A DNA stretch of 64,000 nt from NCBI GenBank assembly GCA_001986395.2, contig MQVO02000002.1, positions 1,984,001-2,048,000 of the forward strand, in the 5' to 3' direction. Below, in pieces: positions 25,501 to 37,889 of the stretch (position 1 is its first letter; every line of letters starts with the position of its first letter). A program made the translations under genes and the position numbers. Under the pieces are notes generated by a model that searched no databases, was not told where the DNA came from, and saw only the letters and a program-made list of their open reading frames with translations. This DNA comes from Irpex lacteus (lineage: Eukaryota > Basidiomycota > Agaricomycetes > Polyporales > Irpicaceae).

Positions 25501-26393
25501 ACATTGTAAATCGAACCATGGCACCGGGGCAGTCCCATGTGCCCTCTGAAGATACTGACATCATGAATAATCCCATCTATGCACCATCAGATTTACCCGG
25601 AATAGCCCAGACAAGCTCATTCACCGGAATCGTGGATAGCGCGAAGGCGAACACTCCAAGGAATCCGCCTACTACTATAACCAAAAAATCAATATTGATG
25701 CCTGCGATAGTGGTTGAACACAAGAGGCCGAGTCACTCCGACATCCTGCCTGCATTAAACCAAGTCAGGATGTACTGTGTTTCCTCAGTTTACTTCCTGC
25801 ATGCGGTCGGCATCCAAGAGTGGCCCGTTTATGGCCTTGGAACCGATGGCACACGAGGGGTGGTTATAATGGCCTGTATGAACAGGGCAACACAGGTGGG
25901 TCGCTTGATAGATGTGGATATAAATCTCCTTTCATTATGTCTAACGTCGTCTTCGTCACAGAGAGTATATATATTCGAACGCAATCCTCAGACGGTTGAC
26001 CTGCTCAACGACGTGCAGACGTACCAAATGGCGACCATTCTACTCCGCGTGAGAGCCAAACATCGGAAACTCCTGGAGATATTCAATACAGAGTCAGTAC
26101 AAGGACAGCTCATGAAGAAACTCAAGAACGGAGACAGCGACATTTTCGAATGGTGTGTGGAATACTCCCAAACTATCGGTGCCGCGGCTGTCGAAACGGG
26201 CCCTACTACTGCCCCTGTGACCGTCAAGACTGGGGACGAATCCCTGGATCCTAGCTCGCATGAGAACACACAATCTATGGCGAACACAGGCAATGTTAGC
26301 CTGAATACAGAGACGGTCGATGACTTGGGCAAGAGGCTCGGCGGCATGAATATCCTGGGACGGGCAGGAAGCGAACAGAAGCCTAAGGCATAG
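22521..26393 (+). CDS. Large unrecognised fungal protein with E-x-K-containing C-terminal domain
   Basis: I first read this as two genes. An intron ending at the CAG near 24078 (RSEIGDDRR to IPINDQSSIK) and a second ending at the TTCAG near 24329 (STTQP to KSAKASQARR) keep one frame open from ATG 22521 to TAG 26393, about 1,080 residues. The N-terminal half has an acidic Ser-rich loop between two folded-looking parts. A basic, disordered linker follows. The C-terminal half (from about 24500) looks globular: EAESRFYWDILLHAFF, then GRFDAFLGVPVELP, then PAIVVEHKRPSHSDILPALN, then YGLGTDGTRGVVIMACM and RVYIFERNPQTVDLL. The strand IVVEHKR followed by a helix is reminiscent of the E-x-K element of PD-(D/E)xK nucleases, but this is only a resemblance. 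An alternative annotation would split it near 24040-24120. Confidence 0.6.
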
Positions 26394-26824
26394 TGCAAAT
26401 CTACGAGAACGAACTCCTGCGACGCATGCGTTGACTGGAATAGATGGAGGGAATGCACGATAGCTTGAATGTAGTCAGACACGGTCCTGACAGCCTTGTT
26501 GCCGAATGTATTTGTAGCAGACCAATGTATCAATAGCCATGAACTTCGATATCAACTTGCTTGCATCACGGAGTAAGCCGCGTTAGAGATCCAGCTCCTG
26601 CGTTGAACGTGTCTACTTTGCCTCAGGGAACGATGCCTAGTCAAGTACTAGTCATGCCGGATAGTCCACTTAGTAATTGAGAACAATACCGCTCTTGTTA
26701 TGCATGACGTCATATTCAGAGAAGAGAAGCTATTGTTTGTTTCTATTGATCGACACTTCTCTATCTTCCACCACCACCACCATCTCACCGCTCTTCGGTC
26801 GTTCATCGTATTTACTTTTACAAG
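26394..26824. other. Intergenic, no gene seen
   Basis: Spacer between the large unknown gene and the small intronless gene. Contains a CCACCACCACCACCATC run near 26768. No coding or RNA gene supported. Confidence 0.5.
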
Positions 26825-27118
26825 ATGCCTTCTCATCACGCTCAGGATCACAACTCACATATCTACCTCACTGTGACCGTCTCGCCAAACTCTGCGTTCT
26901 ATCAAAACCCTGCGCAATTGGCCAGCCATCCTGCGTTGACTCACGTTGGCCAAGTGGGTGAGCTGCGGGACGTACAATTACTCAGTGCGCCTCGAGACAG
27001 CTGGTCGAGGATTGAAGGAGATGTGTTGAGCAGCTTGAATGGGTTGGATGGCGTACAAAGGGTTGAAGTTCAGCAGCCCCCTCGTACCAGAGCGAAACGC
27101 GATGCGGAGGATCTGTGA
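26825..27118 (+). CDS. Small intronless protein of unknown function
   Basis: ATG at 26825 opens 97 codons ending in TGA (MPSHHAQDHNSHIYLTVTVS ... RAKRDAEDL). The first half includes a beta-strand-like segment (IYLTVTVSPNSAFY). The second half looks like an alpha/beta element (WSRIEGDVLSSLNGLDGVQR). The C-terminus is charged. No signal peptide, membrane segment or known motif. Support is modest: a proper ATG, sensible amino-acid composition, and an A/T-rich flank at 27180-27215 suitable for polyadenylation. It could be a non-coding stretch with a chance frame. Confidence 0.5.
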   Translation: MPSHHAQDHNSHIYLTVTVSPNSAFYQNPAQLASHPALTHVGQVGELRDVQLLSAPRDSWSRIEGDVLSSLNGLDGVQRVEVQQPPRTRAKRDAEDL

Positions 27119-27370
27119 GGTATCGGTATCGGTACGCCTTGCGATTGTTTCTCGTTTGTTCATACTCTGACTTGATTATAAGAATACTACATTATATGTA
27201 TATACAGTAAAATGTAAAACGCTAGGAGAACGCTACAGCTGTTCGAGATGTGCGTTTCTTCGAGTCGCCCACACAATAAGGCAGAATAGGGTGAAATATG
27301 AAGCACATCAAAATCGAGGACAGTCTATATCTACCGACGTTCGTCAGGAGAATCTCGTGGCGGTGTTCAT

Positions 27371-28823
27371 CTACCTAGCCTTACTATGCCCCGGGGTGGG
27401 ATCCTCCGGCGGCAGGTCTACATAAAAGTAAGAAATCCACCGTTTCATCCGCTTGCTCTCCCCGAAATTCCCAATCCATATCCTGTCAGTAGTAATTCCG
27501 CCTGGTCCCAGCCTTGCCCAGGCGTAATTTTCAGGTTGCCGAGCTTTGTCCTTTGCGATGAATGAAGGTGAGAGTCGTTCGTAACATTGACAAGCTACCA
27601 CTTACAATGTGCTCGTACTGGTCTATCTCGACAAATCTCGTCAATGAACGGCATAGAGCCTCGACAAGCTTATCAAGCGTAGGATTCGTCCCAACGTTCA
27701 AGCTATAGATTTCCTCCGTATATCCTGGCCACTTCAGGTACAATATCAATCAGTCAGTGTCTGAAAATCAATTTCGTGAGCAACACGCACCATGACCTGC
27801 CACCACGTGAAGTTGTCGTCCAGCCTGACATGTCTCCCTGCATCCTTCAACTGCTTCCTGTATTCCGAATCCTCCAAAAACCGCTTAACGCACACCGCCC
27901 CATGCCCTCCAATATCGAGTTTGAACGTTCTTTCGGGATCCGGACGATACGGTGCATGGATGGGCACCAACTTTCGCTTCTCCATGCCCATCTGCGCAGC
28001 TTCAGCAAGGCTCGCAGGCTCCCTCGCAGTCTCTCTAGTACTTGTTCTTTGCCTTTGCGGCGGCTGGCTGCTTGCTCTGGCCTTTGAGCTCGAGCTAGCA
28101 ACAGCCGCAGCTGCAGGCCAGTCAGGATACGCACTGGGGCTCGTCGCTCGTTCCATGGCCCTGTGCCTGCGCTCATCGTGAGTGGCACTGCGTCGCGGCT
28201 GATGTGAAGATGGTTGCGTTTGAGGTTGAGATTGCGGGCGAGATTGGATTTGTGAGTAGTGAGATGGGTAGGCGGCGGGTGGCGGGGAGTAGATGCGTGA
28301 GATGTCGCGTGGATAATGTTGGCGTTGCATCTCGGCAGCTGGGTGGTTATGTGGCGGTGGAGGCATCATTGTAGGAGGGCGAGGTATGCGATTTATATCA
28401 ACGCCCGGTGCAACTGTGATACCAGGATTGCGATCCATTCGCCGGCCTCCGGGGACCACGGGCGGGATTACAGCACCTGGGTGAGCGGGAACATAACCTA
28501 AGAGAGAATATAAATTTGGGAAATCAGATGAGTCGGACTACGAGCTTACTAGTACTGTCATATCGCCTCTGACTCTTCTCCTCTCTTCGTCTCTGTTTAT
28601 GTTGTAAATACTTCAGATGAGACCAGGTTCGAAATGGGTTGAATGGAGCACTTACGTAGTCGTCTGCGTTCCTGGCCTTTGTTATTTCCCAGGCATCGGG
28701 CTGCCTTGAATGGCTTGACTGTGGGTAGTCGTACGGCTCCAACATCCAGTTCGGTACATTCGCGCGACCAGTTTCCTGCGCAGTTGGCATCATCGGTGGC
28801 TGTGGCCACTGTCGTCGAGACAT
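27371..28823 (-). CDS. P/Q-rich fungal protein with conserved C-terminal domain (copy 1)
   Basis: Start ATG at 28823 (MSRRQWPQPPMM). An intron joins DSTS to YVPAHPGAVIPP; two further introns lie near 27770 and 27600. The N-terminal two-thirds is disordered and rich in Pro, Gln, Ser and Arg. The C-terminal ~150 residues look folded: TFKLDIGGHGAVCVKRFLED, ILYLKWPGYTEEIYSLNVG, LDKLVEALCRSLTRFVE and LGPGGITTDRIWIGNFG, ending DPTPGHSKAR. These blocks match, in order, the next minus-strand gene (29908-31293). The plan recalls small fungal-only DUFs such as DUF6699, an assignment I hold weakly. No enzyme motif, signal peptide or membrane helix. Function unknown. Confidence 0.68.
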
Positions 28824-29907
28824 GTTTTTGAGTGGGTTCTCGGGTATAAGTGCTGGGGAAGCTGAGGGTTCCGTGGGTACTGTAGGGATTATTCTTGGTC
28901 TATATAAGCTTTTGTACCGGCGGTCGTCTAGAAACGGATGGGGGAAGTGCAGGGATGACAGAGTTTGTTCTGGGCCAGAAGTCGGCCCCTTATATACTGT
29001 CCGGTAGTAGTTACGCCACAACACTTCCGCAGCGCTGGCCACCGCAGATCCGAGGTCGGTTTTCGGTGTGATAGTAAAAATGCAAAGGCAGTTTGAGATC
29101 AATGCGTCATTGACACGAGGTCTGTGCGTGGTAGTGGCCAACCACTATTGATTAGAACAACGTGGACAGGGTGCCTTGGATACGCCCTTCACAACTACCA
29201 CTAATGAGGCTGGTACTAGTTCTCGATTGCTTGGACCCTGACGATCGTTTGTGCGGCCTGCTTCGTCCAATTGCAATGTTCACGGGTGGCTCAAAGGGTT
29301 GCAATGTCCCAGAGAATGGAGAGTCGCACGAACCGAGTTGGGTTACCTTTACCTGGGCCGATGCATAAGTAGGATGACAATAGATCAGCTGATGTGAAAT
29401 CACAACAGTCACCCTTCACCGCATTACTACACGGCCGACGGACCAATACTAATGTCATATATCTTCAAGGAGTCATTGGTACTTACTGGCGTCTCCAGAA
29501 AGTACATGGCTCAGTGGTCCATTGCAACCGGTTATGCAGCAGCAGCGAGTGGTATATATCAGTATATTCTGTGAGAAGCGCTACTAGTCAAATCATCATT
29601 GATATCGTGTTTACAGAAATGCAGTTCCACAGAGTTCACCGGAAATAAAAGTTGAAGTACGCAGTACCAAGAGGGAAGATAATTGCCGATTAAAGGTGGA
29701 TATTGAGAGTTGAGAGCAAGATGGATAGGTAGACAGTCAGATAGCATGGAGGACAGTGAAAGAGATGAATAAGAGCCTTCGAGGGCAGGACGCGATTTGG
29801 TATCAGCGAAGAGGCATTACAATATGCCACAGAAGGCCTCTCGGAGGCTTCTTCGCTTTTCTGGATAAGATGATTGAGGGGAGGCTGATGCATAGCTCGG
29901 ACCACGA
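28824..29907. other. Intergenic, no gene seen
   Basis: Lies between the two P/Q-rich paralogues. No exon with domain-like content was found. An open minus-strand stretch continuing upstream of 28823 has no ATG-supported extension that I trust. Confidence 0.45.
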
Positions 29908-31293
29908 TCAGGTGTTGTTAGCATTGACTTCGGTCTCGAGCTCGGCGATCCACATATTCTGCGACGCAGGGATCACGTATTGAAGCCAGAGGTTGTTGGT
30001 ATTAATACCGTTCGTCCCTAGAAGAAAACGGGCGTTGGCATGCTGGGTTTTCTGCGTGACAAGAGTCATGAGAACACGCAAGACAGTGAACTGGCGCAGA
30101 GGCTTACAGCTACTTTAGTCAGCATGCGAGCTATAGCGACACTGACTCTGTTAGCGAACTGCTTGCGCGTTACGGGCTGGCCATCATCCTTGACAGTCAC
30201 ATATGACCCAACAGGCTGGCATCCAGGCCACTAGATGAATTATGCGAGTCAGAAAATGTCGCCAATATCTGCCAACTGTGTGATGAATCACTTACGTGGA
30301 GCGCGAGACGAATCGTGCGAGCACCAATTCTGGCGAGGACACGGTCCTCGCCTGCGTCGATCTCGACAAAGTTGCGAATCGCGTCCTGGACGCGTATGCC
30401 AAGGACACCGTTCACTCTGAACTCCACTTTAGAGTTACTGTGACCTGCCTCCAATGTTTGCGGGATGCGCCATCTCTGCATCGCTGGCTGTGGGTGTGGT
30501 AAGATGTGAGGGATGTGAGGTGGCGGGGAAGGAGGAGACGCGGGCATTGGGGGCGGCGCGGGTGCCATAGGGGAATATGGGTACCCTGAGTACATCTGCA
30601 TACTCGCCGACGAGGGAGAGCCCATCGGTGACGGTGTGTGGGCCTGGGGAGATGGTGGGTAAGACCGAGGTGAGCGAGGTGAGCGCAAGACCGGAGAGGC
30701 AGGGTTCGTTGCAACCGGCAAAGGCAGCACAGGGCGAGTACGATGTGTAGACGACACAGGTGCATATGACTGCTCGTAGTTCTGCATAGCAGCATTCATG
30801 TCATACAACATAGGAGAAGGAGCCATTGCTGCGGCAGAATTCATGTCGGTGTACTGGAAATGCTGCGTGGGGTGCTGATAGGTATATCCTGGGGCTACCG
30901 CGTATGACGTATTGTACTGTTGCCACGTAGGATGCAGCATCTGCGTATTCATCTGCTGTGTGTACATGTCGGAAGTAGAGGTGGGTGATGGTGAGATTGG
31001 GATTGCCTGAGGTGCATGGACCTTATTATAACGCTCGGTTGGTATGTCGCTCGTGGAATAGAGAGGACTGAAACATACAGCGTCGGGATATTGCTGATTA
31101 CCATTCTAGTCATAGTTAACGACGTCAGCGTTCTTCTTCGGGTCTAGTATCATCATGTACTTACCCCTGGGTATGAGAGGTAGTCATAATTGGTGCGTAG
31201 CCACTCATCAGTGTACTGGTCGTTAGTGGTATCTTGGATTGGTTGGCGTTCGTTGCCTTGGCTGTTGGAGTGTGAGTAGTTGTGGTTATACAT
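29908..31293 (-). CDS. P/Q-rich fungal protein with conserved C-terminal domain (copy 2)
   Basis: Start ATG at 31293 (MYNHNYSHSNSQGNERQ). The first intron joins NYDYLSYPG to the long Tyr/Pro/Ser/Met-rich exon 2. C-terminal exons are joined by introns near 30290, 30240 and 30050, the last giving MLTKVA to KTQHANARFLLG, and the stop is TGA at 29908. The end domain reads KVEFRVNGVLGIRVQDAI, then RIGARTIRLALHVWPGCQPV, then YVTVKDDGQPVTRKQFANRV, then LLGTNGINTNNLWLQYVIP. This parallels the order of strands and helices in copy 1. Adjacent position, same strand and same plan suggest an old tandem duplication. The N-terminal half (SPRSPRSYPPSPQAH) is disordered and could be phosphorylated. Function unknown. 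Confidence 0.68.
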
Positions 31294-33675
31294 GTCCGGG
31301 GCTCTGGCGCAAGTCGTTGGACTGGAATGTAAACTTGAAGCACAAATCTGACTGTATATATCTCTGTCGACCAAGATTGAGGCCAGCAGGTGGCAGTGTT
31401 TCGCTGAATCAGTAAGGAGTATCACGGATGTCTTTGCAAGAGTCGGCCCACATTCTACGTCGTTACACAGGCTGCTGCATTCTTGGAACAGTCGTACAGA
31501 ACTCTGTGCGGGATTGAACACGACGCAAACACGAGTCGGGTTTCGGGATTAGTTGTCGTAAGAGCGCAAAGTGCACAGCCAGCTTGGTCGAAGAGAGTAA
31601 AGATGCGGAATTTGGGTATCACGTCCTGACGTTGATCAGTAGAGCATCGCGCCTCGTGTGCGCGCTGTAGGTGTACGAGATGCATGTCCAAATCAACGAG
31701 GAGGAGAGGCGATGTGGCCCATCACTACATTTGCACAGCACCCGACACGTGTTACGTCCATCACCGACAATTTGACGCCTACTGTTGCGGACGAATACAA
31801 GTCTTTCCTTGTTTGACAACTCGACCTCGAGCACAAGACGGCCTTGAAGTGGCTCATGTTACTCATTCAGACAACAAGCCTCGAGTGGTGTGGCTAAATT
31901 ACAGACCAGAGTAGTCATCTGAGGCGGCTCTCGGGCTGCTGGTGGGAGCTATCTCACCGCCTCAGCGGGGGCAGACCGTCTGAATGACCCCGTCTTCCCC
32001 AATGCCCGCGTTCTTCCCGTAGCGGATGTCGCATCAATCAACGAGATGTAAGAACTCGTGCCCTTTCCATCAGCAAAGCCCGCCCTCATCTAGGCGCCCC
32101 GGTGGCCACCGTGAGCGCCAAGATGTGAGGATCAACAAGATATCTCTACGCATGCTGTGCTTGTGCACTCCGACTCTAAATTAAATGACGTACAAACTCA
32201 ATGATGCGTAAACTCCTTCATTTCAAGACCAACTGTGCCTCATCGTGTCGGCCAACCGAAGGCGAGACCTCTGTCAGACCCAGGTTTGTGGCCTCTCAAG
32301 ACCGATCGTATACACAGCACACGCATTCCAGCTATTCTGATAAGTAGATCAAGCTTGCCTCATGCTGTAGCTCTAGATTTATCCTTGCATGTGCGTTGGG
32401 TACTGGGGTGAGCCTTGACTAGCTCGATGGTTGTTCAGATGACAAAATTCACAGAGCCTATGTATCCTGAACGACCATACCATTAATGGGCAAAAGCATC
32501 GCAAGCAGCAAGCCTCTATCATGACGAAGGACATTCGGCTACTTGTTCCTGGCATGTATATTTGTATGACAACGAACAACGCAGTGACCCGCCAAGATTT
32601 GCGTGGTAATCTTGATCGATAACGAAATAGACGTATATCAAGCGCCCCATTGTCCAGATATAGAAGTTAACACCATTGAGGCGTTGAGCCAATCTCCCGG
32701 TTACTGGCTTATGCTGAGCTTCACCCGTAGCCAGCGGTAGACTTGACTTCAGTCCGCATTGCACTCGTCGGTGTAGCTATAAAAGCTTGTAGCATCAAAA
32801 TACTGAATTTTTGCGACTGCTCTTTCGTGAAATCATACCGTCATTAAAGCTGTAAATTACCCAACAGATGTACTGTACCACTTGATGCGAAAAGTACAAG
32901 GACATCTATTTGTGGTCGACCATGGGGTGGATGTTGGCCCTTTCAATCTGGTCGTAGCATAGCCTCAAGTTAATGCATACCTTGTTTTCGTTTTGAACAG
33001 GTTAGCAGTTGCACTTGGAGCGAGCGTGTCAGAAATCTGACCGGAGAGGAGCACACGACAGTTTACCACAACGGCGAAGTTGAGGCTGGGAAGATCCCTT
33101 CAAAGTTTAATAAAACTGAGGCTGTAGCAGCCTAGGCTATCTTACACGCGTGCAGGGGATGTAACTCCCTGACTTTCTTTAGCTGGCGTCTGATCGTGTC
33201 TAGTTTGTCGTTCACTCGGCTGAACGATTGGTACCAGCGTATTTCGGTTGTCATTTGGTAATCTATCATATATCAAACACAGCAGTGAGCGTAAGCAGAC
33301 AACGTACACAGCTCAGGGTATTCCAACTCGGAAGAGTATGTGTTTATAGCCGGCTGCCTCAAAGTCACAGTCGTTGGATGAGCGTTCGAAACAAACGACT
33401 GCGGCCTCGACCGGCCGAGACAGACTTGGCGTCTATCATAAAATAGAAAGTGGTCTATACTTCGGCCCGATAGTAACAAACATTTGTAACTACTGCGCCG
33501 ATACTCTCCGTTTACTTATCCGCGGGCTACAAACTGCGCCGGCCAGGCTTAATTTTTGTTGCAGGCGGTACGGCTCAATCAAAAGACGTTCACCCCGACC
33601 ACCACAGCCGTGAGGCATTAACTTGCCTCTTCCCTCCCTTTTCACCGCTCTTTCGACCCCCTCTGCCGCATAGAT
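31294..33675. other. Longest gene-poor stretch
   Basis: About 2.4 kb without a supported gene. A 9-bp inverted repeat (CTGAGGCGG ... CCGCCTCAG) with a roughly 30-nt loop lies near 31918-31965. Frames on both strands are short and lack domain-like sequence. The last few hundred bases are C/T-rich and presumably hold the eIF2A promoter. Confidence 0.45.
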
Positions 33676-35779
33676 ATGGCAACGCAGCCCACGCAGCAGT
33701 TTGCATGTAAGAACGTTACGCGATCATTGGATATCTCAAACTAACGACTTCGCACAGACCGTGCTCAAAAACGGCTTGGTCTGGTTGGCGGGACACCGGC
33801 ATACAACCCCATCGATAGCTTCCAAGGCCCGGATGTACCTGCTCGTACCTATCAGTACAGCTCCGACGGCAGGTTATTTGCCTACGCTATCCCGTCCGGC
33901 GTCCGAATCTTCCAAGCTGAGACTGCGCAACTCCTCCAAGATCTGCAAGTGCCGAACGTGCTGGAGCTCAACTTCTCTCCTCGAGGAACTTACCTCTCAA
34001 CCTGGGAGAGACCTGTGAAACTTGAAGATGGCTCGCAGCACAAGAATCTGAGGGTGTTCTCCGTCTCGACGGGCGAGGAGTTGATTGCGTTCACTCAGAA
34101 GTCACTGGACGGCTGGGATCTGCAGTATACGATCTCGGAATCGCATGCGATACGATTAGTGTCGCAAGAGATTCAAGTGTTCCGACCGGCGGAGTGGTCA
34201 AAAGGTATTGTCGATAAACTCAAGGTTGAAGGCGCCACCAGCGTCACTTTGAGTCCTGGGCTAAACCCGTCGGTGGCTGTTTTCGTCGCAGAGAAAAAGG
34301 TGCGTATGCTGTGCGATTATATACTTGACATAAGACTGAGAATAGAGTTGTAGGGTCAACCAGCCAGCATCAAAATTTACAATCTGACCACCCTCACGGG
34401 TGCGCCGCTCTGTCAGAAAACGTTCTTCAAGGCCGATCAAGCCCACATCAAGTGGAATACGATTGGGACGCACGTCCTTGTGCTGACTCATGCGGATGTG
34501 GACCAGGCGAATAAAAGCTATTATGGAGCCACCGGAGGGCTGTGGCTTCTCAGTGCATCAGGAACTTTCGACTGCCGAGTGACCCTGGACAAGGAGGGCC
34601 CTGTGCACGATTTCAACTGGAGTCCCAACTCGAAAGAGTTTGGTGTGATCTACGGCTGTCAGTGTAATCTACCCCGCGAGAGTCTGCTTATTGTCTTACC
34701 ATTTGCCCATCAGATATGCCGGCGAAGAGTATGCTGTTCGATCAGCGGGCTAAGACGTTGCACGACTTCGGCACTGCGTTCTGCAACTTCATCTCTTTCA
34801 ATCCTCAAGGCCGTCTTCTCACTCTGGCAGGCTTCGGTAACCTGGCAGGCAAGGTCGATATCTACGACAGACGCACACTTAACAAGGTTACCACGATTGA
34901 CGCCTCCAACACGTCTCACTGCGAATGGTCACCTGACGGGCGCTTTTTGCTCACCGCTACCCTATCCCCCCGTCTTCGCGTGGACAATGGCATCAAGGTC
35001 TGGCACTGCTCTGGACCCCTGGTTCACGTTCAGAACATCGACGAGCTGTACCAGGCGTCCTGGAGGCCAACGCATGTGGACGCTGTACCGCCATTCCCTC
35101 AGAGCATTCCACCTGCTCCAGCACCTGCTGCTTCCGTCGCAGAGCACGCGGCTATAGCAAAACCCGCTCCTGCGAAGTCTGCAGGAGCATACCGGCCTCC
35201 CGGTGCTCGCGGACTCGAGGCTTCTTCTGCCTATATTCGAGACGAGCACACTCCAAGCCCCAGCGCCACTCCCAATGGGCGATACAGTCGCAGCCCTGCA
35301 CCGGGCCGTATCAATCCCAGTCGCAGACATATTCCTGGTGCTCCTACTTCGCCATCTCCTGTGCGAAATGGCGCAGATCAGGACAAGCGAGGGAGGAAAC
35401 GAAAGGGGCCCAAGGAAGGTGGCAAGAAGGATGCTGCTCCAGCCACCGCTGAGGACTCTGGTCGCCCTGACCTGCAAGTGAACGCTTCTGCTTTGTCGGT
35501 TCCTGCGATTGAATCGGTCCCACCTACACCTGGTGCTGAGAGCAACCTGGACCCTCTTGCGAAGAAGATTCGCAACCTGAACAAGAAGGTGAGTATTGGC
35601 AATGATGCACGTTGATCTACAATTGGTACTGAATATTGCTGCGTGTATAGCTCAAGGCCATCGAAGAGCTCAAGGAGAAGGCTAAAAAGGGTGAACGTCT
35701 GGAGGCCACCCAAGTGAAGAAGATCGACACCGAAGCTGAGATACGGAAAGAGCTCGCCGATCTTGGTATATCTTCCTAG
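33676..35779 (+). CDS. eIF2A: Eukaryotic translation initiation factor 2A (eIF2A)
   Basis: Start ATG at 33676 (MATQPTQQFAY, then RAQKRLGLVGGTPAYN after the first intron). Introns near 33710, 34302, 34660 and 35590. The body is the beta-propeller of eIF2A: YSSDGRLFAYAIPSGVRIF, LELNFSPRGTYLSTWERP, HIKWNTIGTHVLVL, HDFNWSPNSKEFGVIYG, FISFNPQGRLLTLAGFGNL, CEWSPDGRFLLTATLSPRLR and DNGIKVWHCSG. A Pro/Ala linker and the basic segment KRGRKRKGPKEGGKK follow. The C-terminal helices (LAKKIRNLNKKLKAIEELKE) end at ELADLGISS and TAG. eIF2A is a non-canonical initiation factor that helps deliver initiator tRNA independently of eIF2. Length near 650 residues fits; no damage was seen. Confidence 0.93.
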
Positions 35780-36051
35780 CTTGCGTTGCAGTCGCCCGTT
35801 CAATCACGGTGTATGTCCATTCATAGGGGCATTTTCATGGACTCCTATGCATCGGATTTACGAGCTATATTGTAATGTATTCAGTAGCGGGGATATTGTA
35901 TTGGATACCATGGCTGCAACATAGCATATGTGCTGTCTGTCGCTGAATATGTTGTGCAATACGATTCCCGCGTAGTCCAAAACTGGTGGGTATGGGATGT
36001 GCAAGCGGTCTGATTACTTAAGCGCCCCATGTTATACTCTTGACCATCACT

Positions 36052-37653
36052 ATGCTGCTCCCCAGCATACTCCCGCTCTCCTTGCACCTCGTTCTCTCGT
36101 CTTTCCTAGCCCAGGAAGTCACAGCTCAGTTTATGCGATTTCGGCTTCGACATGCACACGGACTAGTAGCCAATTCGTCGCGGGTCGTGTTCTCCGATAT
36201 CGAGTCCACTGCGCAGTTCACTGGGGAGGATGCTTTGGAGATTGCCACCAAGCCACTAAGGGTGCACAGAGCACGCTCTCAAGCTGATTTCTTTGCGGCG
36301 CGTATACCAGGACGTCTGCACAATGAACTTACCTGGGACGAGACCGACGTTATGGGACCCGATGTCAGTAAACGTGACACATTGTGGCTGCTGGCGAACA
36401 TGACAAACAACGCGTATTATGAGGATCGTGGAAAGAAGGGCTGGTATGACTTAGGTCCTGAATGGAATACAGTGCGTTGCACACTGCTCATACGACTGAA
36501 CGCCGGCTGACTAGCGTATTCTTTGATAGAGCTATCCCTTCGGCTGGGAACCTGACGCGGATGGCTTCCGTGGTCATATCTTCACCAACGAGGACAATTC
36601 CACTGTCATACTCTCTGTTAAGGGCACCTCTGCAGGCTGGCTGGTAGGCGGTGGCGGTCCGACAGTGCACAAGGACAAGATAAACGACAACTTGTTATTC
36701 TCATGTTGCTGTGCCCGCGTAGGTCCTACATGGTCAACGGTCTGCGGATGCTACGAGGGAAGTTACAAGTGCGATCAGAATTGTCTGGAACAAAGCTTGG
36801 TAGAAGAGAGTCTATTCTACTCTGTCGGAATTGTGAGTAGCATGAGTGCTCTTCATTGCTGCAAACGTAGCTGACGCAGTACCAGAATCTTTACAATAAT
36901 GTCACGTATATGTACCCCAATGCAGACATATGGCTGACTGGTGAGTTGGTTCGTGGGCCCGATAGACTACCACTAACACTGTTATAGGACACTCACTTGG
37001 CGGATCTCTCTCTTCATTGATTGGATTGACATTTGGCGCACCTGTCGTTGCCTTCGAGGCCCCCGGTGAGCGGCTTGCGGCATCTCGCCTGCATCTTCCT
37101 TCTCCGGTACGTTGTGTCTATGACTATACTCAACAAATCCACTCATCCGATCGACAGCCGTCCCTCCAACATATTATCCATGTCTACCATAACGCCGACC
37201 CAATTCCTCAAGGCAAGTGCACTGGCGTATCATCAGCCTGCGCACTGGGAGGATATGCGCTGGAAACAGGGTGAGCCCACAGCGGTTAATCTACACATAC
37301 CAGGGTCTCAACTCTACATAGCTGCCATCTCGGAAAGACTATTCTCTATGACACCGTCTCGCAAAAGGGCTGGTCTGTGGACGCCCGAACGCACGGTATC
37401 GCAGTCATAGTGGAGAGACTACTCGCCGAAGACTGGGAAGGAGGTGTGCCTGAACCTGTCGAGGAGAAGGACTGCGTTGTAAGTTCGCATTTCATATACG
37501 CCTCAGCTCGCGATTTGACATGACATCTACGCTCAGGACTGTTTCGCCTGGGAGTTTGGCAACTTCCGTAACTCCTCCTTGCAGGGTTGCTCCGCCGGAC
37601 GTTCTCAATCCCAATCTGGCGGTGGACTGGTCATACAGCCTGGGAACTACTAG
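36052..37653 (+). CDS. atg15: Atg15-like vacuolar phospholipase/lipase
   Basis: Start ATG at 36052, giving a hydrophobic signal-anchor (MLLPSILPLSLHLVLSSFLA). Exons joined over about six introns give FRLRHAHGLV, DTLWLLANMTNNAYY, GWYDLGPEWNT, SVKGTSAGWLVGGGGPT, a Cys-rich stretch (SCCCARVGPTWSTVCGC), then the lipase elbow LTGHSLGGSLSSLIG with the nucleophilic Ser. VAFEAPGERLAASRLHLP follows. The Asp of the triad is in YHNADPIPQG and the His in DARTHGIAVI. These blocks are diagnostic of Atg15, which reaches the vacuole through the multivesicular-body route and breaks down autophagic bodies. The last intron (near 37480-37536) leads into DCFAWEFGNFRNSS. The end, LVIQPGNY, precedes TAG. Length close to 430 residues. 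Confidence 0.92.
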
Positions 37654-37889
37654 AACTTATCTAATACCCAACTTAATCTTGAGGAACTATCACGCTTTTT
37701 ATGAAGGACAGAAACATTGGGATATATCATATTTTTACAGGACGACACTATTATAGATAATACAGAATCCGATACGCAATCCGAATGTTCGTGTCATGAA
37801 ATCGTAACATACCGAGAGAGACTAGATGAGAGCAACGATAGAGCCAACAAAAAAGGTAGAGTAAGACGGAAGAAACGATGAACGAATAA

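Noticed and set aside
24120..26393. Separate gene starting at an internal ATG (MEQNRDNTAS)
   Set aside because: An intron ending near 24078 puts this ATG in frame with the upstream exons, so a single gene is more economical.
31915..32160. Possible structured RNA around a GC-rich 9-bp inverted repeat
   Set aside because: The stem is short with a long loop, and no tRNA boxes, snoRNA boxes or promoter elements were found.
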